64,000 nucleotides of DNA, from positions 367,991,501 through 368,055,500 of the forward strand of contig CM057451.1 of assembly GCA_016271365.2 (NCBI GenBank), written 5' to 3'. Under the pieces are notes generated by a model. The model saw only the letters and a program-made list of their open reading frames with translations. It was not told where the DNA came from and did no database searches. The DNA comes from Neoceratodus forsteri. Its lineage: Eukaryota; Chordata; Ceratodontiformes; Ceratodontidae. The translations under genes and the position numbers were made by a program. Of the stretch, positions 45,615-55,240 are shown piece by piece. Numbering within the stretch: the stretch's first letter is position 1; every line of letters starts with the position of its first letter.

Positions 45615-46249
45615 GTTGCTGTGTCTCTCAGTAGGTTTGAACGCTAGCAAGACCCCAGTAGTTGCTTTTGTCATTTGTCCAGCCTTCTTGCCAACACGCT
45701 GCTACTTTCCAATATATAGTGAGAGAAAGCGACAGGACACAGAGAGCGAGATCCGAGAAGCAAAACAAATACGCAGTTGTATTGCAATATGTAATTTGAC
45801 AGTTCCCCCGATTTTTGTCAAACATGGTAATTGTCAGGTTCTGCCTTTACCAGCTATATGTCTACCGCCACTGTGTGTGATTTTTAGTGGGGGGGGGTTA
45901 GTCGTAAAATAAATGTTACAGTTACAGCAAATGACAGCTAGCTTTGACAATCAAACTAAAACTAACCCTACAGCACAGGGATAAGCACACATGGCATACT
46001 GCATAGTATGACCACTGAATTATGGGATACAGAGTACAGGAAAAAAACACAGTGGACAGTTAATTAATTTGCGCACAAGAATTACTAAGTTTTAATAAAA
46101 TGCACCATCTTAATCAAGTTTACGAAGTCAAAAAGTAGCAAACTCATGCATCAGAGCATTCATTCTATTAACACAGAAAATAAACTCAACATCATTATTT
46201 TTAAGTTCAGTTCATGGCACTGTTGCTTTAAATACCTGACATGGAAAAC
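45615..46249. other. Spacer, no gene recognised
   Basis: AT-rich with no repeat I can name. The ORF at 45502-45912 is partly the CR1 tail and shows no domain. Confidence 0.45.
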
Positions 46250-46929
46250 AGAGTTTGTTTGTTTTTGCATATATATTTTTATTAAACATTCTGTGCATAC
46301 TGACAGCTTACAATAAAAAAAAAAAAAATAGCAGTATTATACAGACAGTCACAGTGTTGATCAGGTTTGTACACGATCATATACCTTTACATTTCACAAC
46401 AGTGGGTGTACTGTCACTCCTAGCTGGGGTCTCCCGCACAGGCGTGAGGAGGTGGATCCAGCCACTATGGCACACAAAAACTGCTTAATGAAATATACAT
46501 TACAGTTATACAAATTTGGTATTAAACCTGTTAACCTCAAAATGGCAGGATTCTCCCCACAGAAACCAAGATGTATAGGAAGTGGAGAGCAATCAGATCT
46601 GGTTGCCGCAAACCAGAACAATGTACCTAATTTCAGCTAGCACAAAGCCAACAGAAATGAAGTGTACATTTCGGTGTACTTCCTATATACCAGGCCAGTT
46701 AAGTGAACTTCTTTTGGCTCACTTTCCCCAACTGGGTGGGTAGCTATAGCTCATGGAATAAAAAAGTCAGACCCTTGGGCATGATGTATGCTACCCAGAT
46801 GTTCCACCTGGATGTGAACAACTCTTGTTTATTATTACAAAGATGTGATTTTGTTCCCCAAGTGATACATTTTGGGTAATGATATTCCACCAAGCGGTGA
46901 GGAAAAGGAGCTGCTATGTAAGCCAAAAT

Positions 46930-49604
46930 TTAATATATATATTTTTTTGCAGCTGTAAGGCAGACTCCCATATGGTAAGTTGTAACAGGGTCACGCGTAC
47001 TGCTAGGGTAGTGTAAGATGACATGGTGCTCCCATGAGCTCCCAGAGTTCTCTTTCGAGCTCTGGAAAACGGGGCTAAAACTGGGCAGGACCATACTATG
47101 TGGCAGAGATGTGCTCTTGCTTCGCCACAGTTCCTTCAACAGGAAGAATTGGGTGCTATGGAGTAGTGCGCAGTTATGACTGGTGTCCGGAAGTATCAAA
47201 TTAAATGTTGCCACACATATTCTCTTCAAATGTGGGAGCTAGCGGCCTTCAAGGCACGTAGACAAGCTCTATACCAGAGCTCGTATGATACAGATATAAT
47301 TATATCCAATTCCTTTTCCCAGTTCATTATCGTGTCCAGGGAAGAACTGCCAGGGGAGTTCATCAAGGCATGATAAAGATTAGATATATGGTCTACGTTC
47401 CCACCTGAACAAGAGTTAAAAAATATTGAATAGTTGGTCAGGGGAACAAAAATTTATTGGCAACACCTCTATACAGTACTGCAACTGTAACAGCAGAAAA
47501 AAATCCACCCAGTGTCCAAAAGCTGTTCATAATTCTAGAAAGACTTGATTCTATCGCAATCCATCAGTTGGTAAAGGTACTGAAGGGGAGAGACATTCCC
47601 AGTTCTGAAACGTCAGGTCAGTCATATTAGGTGGGAAGGATTCCAGAACTGCAATGGGGCTAAGAAGGAGAGATAGAGCAGCAGGAGCAATTGTTTACAG
47701 ATTGTGTGCCAAATCTTAATTTGCTGTTGGAACCAAAAGTTTGCAAGGGACTTCTCAGCTATCCCAGTTTTGATGGTACATATGTGTAATAAAGGAGTAA
47801 TCAGGAAACATTTCACACTCCACCCTGAGCCAGGCTAGGGGTGTCCTGCTCTGGTGTCTAGAAAAGATGAAACGTACATGACAGGCCCAGTAGTATGTCT
47901 TTAGGTGAGGTAGGGCCAGGCCCTCCTTACTCAGACGAAGGCACAGAATTTGCAATTTAATATGTGGTCTTTGACCAGCCCAGATGAAGCATGAGATCAG
48001 CCTGGTCCACTGACAGAAGAATGTTTGTTCAATAAGGAGTGGGATGTTTTGAAACCGGCACAATGTCCTTGGGAGGGTTAAAATCCTGATAACTTCTATA
48101 TGCCGTGAAACTAAAATGGAGCACAAGCCAGGTTTCCAGGTTCTGCCTGAGCAGTGAACAGGCCATCATTAGCTGTGTATTGGTCTTACTGGTTTCAAGT
48201 GATGTGTACCCCCAAATACTTAAGTTTAGTCATGTCCCACTGAAATGGACATGTACTTTTAATGGTGTGCAACAGGATATAATAATTAAAGCAAAGGGAT
48301 TCCATCTTCGCAGTGTTAATTCTATATCTGGAGAGTCTGTCATACTACTGGATAACTCTGAAGGTGAATGGGTGAGATAGAGTAAGACATCATCTCCATA
48401 GAGTGCTGTTTGGTGTTCTTTCCCTCCTATGCCAACACCTTGAATCAAAGAATCTACCGGATGATCTGTGCCAGATGCACAATGTAAAAAGCGAACAACA
48501 GGGGAACGGGGTGGGGGGGCACCCCTGCCGCGTGCCGTGACCTAAGAGGAAGCTCACGAAATGCTGTCCAACCACATACAAAGAGGGCCTGGAGGCACTG
48601 TCAATAGTTTTTTCCACATCAATGCTTAACAGAAAGGATGGAGACTCCACCCTCTGCATCTCATGCACAACATGTAGTGTGCTTCTGATGTTATCTGTGG
48701 TTGTGTGTGTGCGTGTGTGTGTGTGTGTGCGGCGCGCACAAAACTTGTCTGGTTTAATCCAATCAACTCCTGGAACAGGCAATTTAAATCGCTTAGCCAT
48801 AACAGCCATAAATAATTTGTGGTTCACACAGAGGACCAAAATCGGTCTGTATGAAGGACACAGTTGTGGATTTTTCCAGGTTTAGCGATGACGGAGGAGG
48901 CATTTCCCCCTTCAGAGCTGCATTCATGGCAAGGAGCAGGATAAGAAATACCTGTTCCCTGGTGGCTTTATAAAATTCGGCACTAGAGACATTTGGGCCC
49001 AGGACCTTCTTTGTTTCTGTGTCCCAAATGAGCACGTCCAGCTCTTCCAAGGTGATCGGGCCATCAAGTGAGCACCCTGTACCTCTGTAAGGCCAGGAGT
49101 GAGACACATTAGAAATGTCTGGATATCTGTGGAGTTGTTGGTCAGGGGTATAAAGGTTCTGATAATACACACAAAAAGTCTGTGTGATATCTTGTACCGT
49201 TGTTAACTTGTCTACCGTCTAGGGATGGAGAAGGGATGAGAATGATGGTTGATATTTTCCACCATTTGCATACAGTAGCTGGTAATCAACCAGTTAAGAT
49301 GCTCGGGGGCCTACATCATGAAAACACTGTTGCAAGAATGCCAGCGCTATCTCTACCTTGTGGAGACAAAAAGCATCAGAGTCTAAATGCATCTGTTTTA
49401 ACCGGAGTAAAACTGTTTGATCACCCCCTTGGTGTGCAAACTGGAAAAACTGGAGGGTCTCCCCCAGAATACGCTGGCACTCATTTTGCATTTTCTTTTG
49501 TGAGGCAGTGTACTGAATTATGTGGCCCCTCAATATCGCTTTCAGTGTATCCCAACAGATTGGGGGGGGGATCTTCCCCTCTTGGGTGGTCCTGCAAATA
49601 GGTG
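46930..49604 (-). pseudogene. Tx1/L1 ORF2: RT and C-terminal region (broken)
   Basis: Pieces in order from the right: 49608-49294 (helical linker, WDTLKAILRGHIIQYTASQKK); 49170-48793 with YYQNLYTPDQQ, GPITLEELDVLIWDTETKK and SSAEFYKATREQ; 48839-48390 with SIDVEKTIDSASRP (usual DAEKAFD; first Asp kept, Phe lost) and HGTRQGCPPTPF; then a gap where the YADD box should be, near 48440-48380, seen as LYGDDVLLYL (GDD kept). 48126-47755 has FQNIPLLIEQTFFCQWTRLI, FIWAGQRPHIKLQ and GLALPHLKTYYWACHVR. 47380-46930 is the Cys-rich C-terminus. Many stops. Confidence 0.82.
48703..48731 (+). repeat. Microsatellite (gt)n
   Basis: gtgtgtgcgtgtgtgtgtgtg within the L1 ORF2 remnant; it translates to the THTRTHT tract on the minus strand. 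Confidence 0.85.
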
Positions 49605-50212
49605 TCACGTTTTTTTTTTTTCCTCTATACTTTTCCCCCCTGGGGCCACCAGTCTGCCTTACCTCTACACGTCAAGCATCCTCCCGGGTACTCAGGCCAC
49701 CATCTCCTAGGACTTCTTCCGGCTCCATATTCAGGTCCCGCAGCTACCCCCGCGGCTTGCCCCCCACAGTGGGGTGGTGGGAAGCACTCCTCGGAGCTCA
49801 ACCCTCCCGGTCAGGATCCAGTACTGCCGCGTACCCTCTTCGCTGAACAAGTCATGCCGCCGCGACTAATTCCCCTATTTTCCACTTTTCTCCCCTTATG
49901 GCTTGAAGTGTGCAATGATGCCCAAGACCCCGAGCGCACGCATGTCCGCACGCACTCCGAGCCAAGCATCTGCCCCAGCATGTTCCCTCCATGTCTGCCA
50001 ATGCTCTGTAGCCACCACCAGCAGCCGCTAGAACACCGATGGCAATCCTCCCCCCCTCCCTGGAGAAGGAGAGCAGTCCTATGGACGCTCCATCCTTCTG
50101 CTCCACTGCCAACCTCTGACGACCCAGGCTCGTTCCCGAACCTGGGTCGCCGGAATGGCACGAGGTGTGGCGTCCAGCGCCTCAAACCTCAGCACCACCA
50201 GCTGGCCAGGTG
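49605..50212 (-). mobile_element. Long tRNA-headed SINE, copy 3
   Basis: Nearly full length. On the minus strand the head at 50212-50110 has the A-box region gaggcgctggacgccacacc and a B box inside cccaggttcgggaacgagcc. The body matches 4335-4941 throughout and the tail is the T tract at 49609-49621. An imperfect duplication (aggtgtcacg at 49600, aggtgtcaag at 50208) flanks it. It separates the endonuclease from the RT of the L1. Confidence 0.82.
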
Positions 50213-50605
50213 TCAAGTTTTTCACATAGGAAATCCCAAAATCCACAGGACTTAATAAGATACCATATAGTGTAGCGTTTCTCCTGGCTGAATCACCAGT
50301 AGCAGGACACTGGTACATGGTCTGAATGTACTACTGGGCCAAGAGGACAGTCCACCACACTGTCCAGATTTTCCACCTTGGTATAACACAAGTATATATG
50401 CAAGTGCCATGACCCACAGCATAGTGTGTATACCCACTCTGCCGTGCACTGAGGTGGTGCCATATATCTACCCAACCCAGCTGCGTGATGAACCATTTGA
50501 AATATTTATGCGCAGCTGGTTGGAGAGAAGGTCTTGGATTGATGGAACTGAGACTCCTGTCTGAGGCACCACTGAAGTCTCCTGCCAGCAGAAGTGATCC
50601 CTTGG
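50213..50605 (-). pseudogene. Tx1/L1 ORF2 endonuclease, C-terminal half
   Basis: Minus-strand translation begins LLLAGDFSGASDRS (GDFN-type block with Asn to Ser), then FKWFITQLGWVDIWHHLSAR, TVWWTVLLAQ and, in another frame, HSDHVPVSCYW-like sequence (SDH block near 50320). This is the APE endonuclease of L1, cut at its 5' side by the array at 50611. Confidence 0.72.
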
Positions 50606-50610
50606 GCAGA

Positions 50611-51100
50611 GGATTTTTCTTGAGCTGCTGGGATCCGGGGGCCGCATCGGCGGTGGTAGCGAGAGCAGAGGACCATATCGGTGGTCACAGGAGTCCTGGG
50701 GGGCTGCAGGAAGCCACATCAGCAGCAGAGGAGCTTTGGGAGGGCTGCCGCCGCTCAGCTGCAAGGAGCAGTGGGGCCAATCAGCGCCAAGCATGCGATT
50801 TTCGAGGAACGACTGGGCTATTAAGGCCATCAGCCCAGCCACAAGAGCTACAGAGGATTTTTCTTGAGCTGCTGGGATCCGGGGGCTGCACTGGCAATGG
50901 GTGCAAGCACGGAGGACCACATCGGTGGTCACAGGAGTCCTGGGGGGCCACAGGAAGCCGCATCGGTGGCAGAGGAGCTTTGGAGGGCCACCACCGCTTA
51001 GTTGCAAGGAGCGGTGGGGCCAATCAGTGCCAAGCACGCGATTTTCGAGGAGAGACTGTGCTATAAAGGCCATTAGCCCAGTCACAAGAGCTGCAGAGGA
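50611..51100 (+). repeat. Two tandem 244-bp GC-rich units with promoter-like boxes
   Basis: Unit 1 starts at 50611 (ggatttttcttgagctgctg), unit 2 at 50855 and a third start at 51098, so the period is 243-244 bp. Each unit ends with a CCAAT box and, about 40 bp later, a TATA-like box. The array stands directly upstream of a CR1 5' region and resembles the promoter monomers known at the 5' ends of some LINEs. Confidence 0.88.
51020..51069 (+). promoter_or_regulatory. CCAAT box and TATA-like box of unit 2
   Basis: ccaat at 51020-51024 and ctataaagg at 51061-51069. Unit 1 has ccaat at 50777-50781 and the altered ctattaagg at 50818. The orientation is toward the CR1 body. Confidence 0.55.
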
Positions 51101-51807
51101 CTTTTCTTCTCACACCGGCCCCAACCTTTATTAAATAGGCGGAAGGGGTGGAGCCTTGGAGTGAGAAAGGCTGTGAGAGTGGGTAGCCTGGACTGCTGCT
51201 GATGCTGACTGGAGCTGGGAGGAGCAAGTAGAGTGGGTGAGGACTGAAAAATATTGAACAGTTGACTATATGCTGCTGAAAGGCATGGAGTGTGCGTCCT
51301 GATACTGGGCTGTGTTGTTCTTACTGCTACTGAACTTGGGAGGAAGGCAAAATAGTATGCTTGGGCACCATATGATACATGCTAGTCACATACAGAGGTG
51401 GGACTTGAGAGTCGTGAACTGGGAAACTGCTGACAATACTGTGTATACTGTTTTATACTGCTGATTATATAGTACTGCACTTCAATAGTGCTGCCTTATG
51501 TGTCACCTGATAACTGCTGATTATATAGTGCTGAGGGGTTCTGAAAACTGTAAAAGGGGACACCTGTGGTTGAACAGTTGCTCAAGTGAGGTGGGCAAAA
51601 ACTACTGGGCTGCAAGTGGCTAGGCCTGCTCACACCAAAATAAGGGTGGATTCGGGGCCGACCAGAGCGGGCATCTTTGGCAGGGTGATTGGTTGTTCAG
51701 GGTGCAGGGCAGCAATAATCCTAAACTGAGCATGGAAGAACGGAGGGTGCCCAGTGTGTTCCCAGCTGGCAGGACTTAGGGCGGAGGTAGAGAGGATCAG
51801 AAGAGAA
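51101..51807 (+). other. Presumed CR1 copy 7 leader
   Basis: No ORF of note. Purine-rich toward the right end, ending at the DIRS C border. Confidence 0.45.
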
Positions 51808-52022
51808 AGTACAGTTACGCAAGAACTTACCGTAACAGTAGATCTTCGAGAGAGGCTCTTGCAGTAGGTAATTACATATAGGACTGACGTCGGCAGGCGG
51901 CAGGACCCCACGGAAAAAGTTCTAGCTAGCTGGTCCCTGGCGGACCGCCACGTCAGGTGACGGCATTGGAGCGACATCGGTATAAAGGGCGGTCCCAGAC
52001 GCCCGCCTTCCAGTTCTTTCCC
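51808..52022 (+). repeat. DIRS C left inverted terminal repeat
   Basis: Starts agtacagttacgcaagaact and contains gagaggctcttgcagtaggt and tataaagggcggtcccagac. Inverse of 57858-58034, with about 30-50 bp extra at the outer end. Confidence 0.9.
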
Positions 52023-52107
52023 ACCACAGGCCCGGAAGGCCCGGACGAGAGAGAAGCAGATATTTCCCTCAATGGAAAAGGAGCTGAAAAAGCCTAGGGG
52101 GATGGAG

Positions 52108-52235
52108 GGCGGGAAGGTATTACCTACTGCAAGAGCCTCTCTTGAAGATCTACTATTACGGTAAGTTCTTACATAACTGTACTATCTTATTTCGAGAGGG
52201 CTCTTGCAGTAAGTAATTACATATAGGACAGAATC
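52108..52235 (+). repeat. DIRS C internal complementary region
   Basis: The left half (attacctactgcaagagcct to ttcttacataactgta) is the inverse of the outer left ITR. The right half (gagagggctcttgcagtaag to attacatataggac) is the inverse of the outer right ITR, whose variant agagccctc it shares. The junction is near 52190. Confidence 0.9.
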
Positions 52236-52311
52236 CCAAGCAGTCTGGAACAAATGAAAAGGCACCGGGAGGAGGAACTACTCCAAGAAGTAGTGAACAA
52301 CCTTGCAGACC

Positions 52312-53590
52312 TCACGATAGGAGGCCTTGCAAGACAGCTAACCCGAAGCCTGCTCTACGGCGAGAGGCAATGTCCAAACTGTAATGTTTAGCAAATGTAT
52401 GGATGGAAGTCCAAGTGGCGGCAGCACAGATGTCTGCTGCAGACACATTCTTGAAACAAGCCGCAGAGGCTGCTACTCCTCGAGTGGAGTGACCTCTGAC
52501 TTGACCCGGTAGGGTCTTGTTGTACTTGTCATAACAGAAAGTGATGCAATGAGCCAACAAATTTGAGAGGCATTGCTTGGAGACAGCATTGCCTTACCTT
52601 TTGTGAGCAAAGGAGACGAACAACTGATCAGTCTTTCTGAGATCCTTTGTCCTATCGGTGTAGTATCTCAGAATCCTGTGGACATCCATGGTATGGAGCA
52701 AGTATTCCCCTTGGTTGGAGTACTGCGTGAAAAAGGCAGGTAATTCAATAGACTGATTTAAGGTAGACTCCGCTACCACTTTTGGGAGAAACTCAGGATT
52801 CGTGCGAAGAGCTACTCTTTCTTTATGAAAGATCAGATAAGGGATTTTGCACATGAGGGCCTGGGAGCTCGGAAATTCTGCGAGCAGAAGTAATGGCCAC
52901 CAAGAAGAGAGTCTTCCACGATAAGAACTTCAAGTCTGCGGAAGCCGCAGGCTCAAAAGGAGGAAGGATAAGTTTGTCGAGAACAAAGTTCAAGTCCCAG
53001 GGTGGAGCCGGAGTCCGAACAGGGGGTCTGAGATGAAGGACCCCTCTGAGAAAGGTCTTGGAAACCTCCAGTTGGGCAAATGCCTTATCAGCGAAAGGGA
53101 CATGGTAGGCTGAAATAGCCATCATATGGACTTTTAAAGAGGAGTGACTGAGACCCAGGTCGAGAAGATGACGCAGGTAATCAAGCAGAATGGCTACAGG
53201 ACAGGAGAAAGGCTCCACGTTCCTGGATGCAGCCCAAATGGAAAATCTTTTCCATTTCATGGCATAGGTGGACCTAGAGGAGGGTTTTCTAGCCTCCACC
53301 AGAATCTTGGCCACCTGAGGAGAGACGCCAAAGCGAGATTGGGCTAGGTCTGCAGGAGCCATGCATGAAGTTGAAGAGACTTGAGTCCCGGATGGACCAA
53401 GGTCCCCCTGATCCTGGGTCAGCAATCCTTGAGATAAAGGAAGAGGAAGAGGAGGAACCTCTGAGTATTGTTGTAGAAGAGAGAACCAGATTTGCCTGGG
53501 CCAGAAAGAAGCGATCAGAATCATTCTCACTCCTTCCAATGCCAGTTTCTGCAGCACACGAGGGACCAGAGGAATTGGGGGGAAAAGCAT
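52312..53590 (-). pseudogene. DIRS C tyrosine recombinase, two lesions
   Basis: Integrates the circular DIRS DNA by strand exchange through a tyrosine. N-terminal part: ARKPSSRSTYAMKWKRFSIW, LLDYLRHLLDLGLSHSSLK. Catalytic part: VAITSARRISEL (first Arg); after a one-base insertion near 52868 the frame shifts to KIPYLIFHKERVALRTN, FFTQYSNQGEYLL and VHRILRYYTDRT; a TAA stop at 52594-52596 follows FAHKR. Beyond it RGHSTRGVAAS gives the H-x-x-R pair (52480-52491) and FAKHYSLD the nucleophilic Tyr (52381-52383). All four catalytic residues survive. Length, about 420 codons, is as in related elements. Confidence 0.88.
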
Positions 53591-53599
53591 AGACGAATC

Positions 53600-54293
53600 T
53601 GCCCTTCCAGTTTAGAGACAGGAGTGTCGCTCCAGAAAGCACCTCGCTCTGGAGCGAGCGAGCAAAAGGTTGAAGCTTTGCATTTTGGGAGGAGGCGAAC
53701 AGGTCTATCTGTGGAGTCCCCCAAATCTGGAAGATGCTTTTTAGAACTTTTGGTCCAGTTCCCACTTGTGTGGCAGGCCGAAGAATGACTGGTTGTCTGC
53801 CAGGACATTGTCGACTCGAATGTGGATCGCCGTGAGGTGAAGGTTGTGAGAGTTGCCCATTCCAAACCCTCATCGCTTCCCTGCATAGCAGGCAGGACCG
53901 CGTCCCTTCCTGCTTGTTGATGTACCACACCACGCACATGTTGTCTGCTTGGACGGCTAGGTGACTGGGAAGGATATATTGGTGAAGGGCCTGGAGAGCA
54001 TACAGCACTGCTCGAAGCTCGAGCACATTGATGTGGAGAACTAACTCCAATTTTGACCATAAGCCCTGGGTTCGGTGAGGACCCTGATGGGCACCCCAAC
54101 CTTCGCCTGAAGCGTCCGTGGTCAGAGTCTGAGCAGCGGGAGGATGAAAAAAGGGGACCCCCCGGAATAGGTTCTCTCGAACCATCCACCACTGCAAGTC
54201 TCTTATCATCGGCGAGGAGATCAGTACCAGATGATCTAGGTCATCTACCAGTTGATCCCACTGAGAGCGAAGAGTCCATTGAGAGATCCTCAT
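53600..54293 (-). pseudogene. DIRS C RNase H and post-RNase H domain
   Basis: An open frame of 334 codons (54293-53289) starts with SQWDQLVDDLDHLVLISSPM, then LTTDASGEGWGAHQG (Asp), HINVLELRAVLYALQAL (Glu) and VQADNMCVVWYINKQEG (Asp). The DNA then shifts frame within the SSRQCPGRQ region, where the last Asp block should be. Further on, WGTPQIDLFASSQNAK and LNWKGRFVYAFPP form the conserved segment that follows RNase H in DIRS elements. This DIRS region has been described as methyltransferase-like; I cannot confirm that from motifs here. Confidence 0.85.
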
Positions 54294-55170
54294 GTGGAGG
54301 CGTGTGCGGAACCGTTGGGATGGCAGCCGCCATAAGCCCCAGGAGACGGAGCACCGACCTCGCCGGAACCCTCCTGCATTCCAATAAAAGGGAAATCTGG
54401 GACTGGAGGGAGGCCCCCCTGTCCGGAGGAAGGAAGGCCCTGCACATTGTCATATCGAGAATTGCCCCGATGAACTGGAGTCTCTGGGAAGGATCCAGGT
54501 GAGACTTGGAAAGGTTGATGGTGATACCCAGGCCAGTGAAAACCTGCTGGGTGAGGGAGAGAAAATGCAGGAGTTCCTCCCTGGACAGGGCCACCAGGAG
54601 CCAGTCGTCCAGGTAGGGAAAAACCTGAACTCCCAAAGTACGCAGGTGGGACGCTACCACTGCCAGGCATTTGGTAAAGACTCGGGAAGCCGAGGAAAGA
54701 CCAAAAGGGAGTGCCCGGAAATGGTAGTGGTCCCCCTGGAATGCAAACCTGAGGTACTTTTAGTGCGAAGGGCAAATGGGGATGTGCAGGTACGCATCCT
54801 GCATTTCCAGTGCACAAAGCCATTGGCCCGGCCGAAGCAGGGGCAAGAGGGTTTGAAGGGAGAGCATCCTGAACCTCTTGTATTCCACATATAGGTTCAG
54901 GAGCTGAGATCGAGATGGGTCTGAGATCTCCCGTCTTCTTTGGTACAAGGAAGAAATGGGAATAATAACCCGTCCCGTGAAGGTGACGGGGGACGGGCTC
55001 TATGGTCTGCTTCGTGAGGAGAGCAGAAATTTCCTCCTTGACCAAAGGAAGATGGTCCCTTGAGTAAGAGGAGTTCAGGGGTGACGTGGAGGTTTCTGCA
55101 GAAACTCTATGGAATGCCCCTCTGCTATGATCTGGAGCACCCATGAATCCGATGTTATCCCCTCCCAACC
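54245..55170 (-). pseudogene. DIRS C reverse transcriptase (frameshifted)
   Basis: Starts at about 55080 with LPLVKEEISALLTKQTIEPV and HGTGYYSHFFLVPKKTGDLR in one frame, changes frame near 54940 to LLNLYVEYKRFRMLSL and GQWLCALEMQDAYLHIPI (first catalytic Asp), changes again near 54780, and from 54660 stays open through VVASHLRTLGVQVFPYLDDW (both catalytic Asp in YLDD) to LQFIGAILDMTMCRAFLPPD. Two or three single-base changes explain the breaks. It makes the DIRS cDNA. Confidence 0.85.
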
Positions 55171-55240
55171 CGGAAGGTGGAGGGAGAATCTCCCTACCGG
55201 TTCCTCCGGGGCGTCCGGAGGTGATGGAAGAAGGAAGGAG

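Larger units (their letters stand above)
46250..50605 (-). mobile_element. Tx1/L1-type LINE, 5'-truncated, carrying a SINE
   Basis: Minus-strand LINE. The 3' end is near 46250. ORF2 extends leftwards from the endonuclease (50600-50213) across a SINE insertion (49605-50212) to the RT (49600-47755) and the C-terminal region (47380-46930). The endonuclease is cut at GDF near 50600, where the tandem GC-rich array begins. The RT and C-terminal wording is that of L1/Tx1, clearly different from the CR1 copies. Confidence 0.82.

Noticed and set aside
49811..50255. Overlapping ORFs on both strands at 49.6-50.2 kb
   Set aside because: They are translations of the GC-rich body of the long SINE, which is non-coding.
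50611..51100. CRISPR-like or satellite array
   Set aside because: The period is 244 bp without repeat-spacer structure and only two units exist; a promoter-type tandem fits better.
52312..53590. Phage-type integrase from a prophage
   Set aside because: The recombinase lies in a DIRS element with RT, RNase H, ITRs and an ICR, in eukaryotic repeat DNA.
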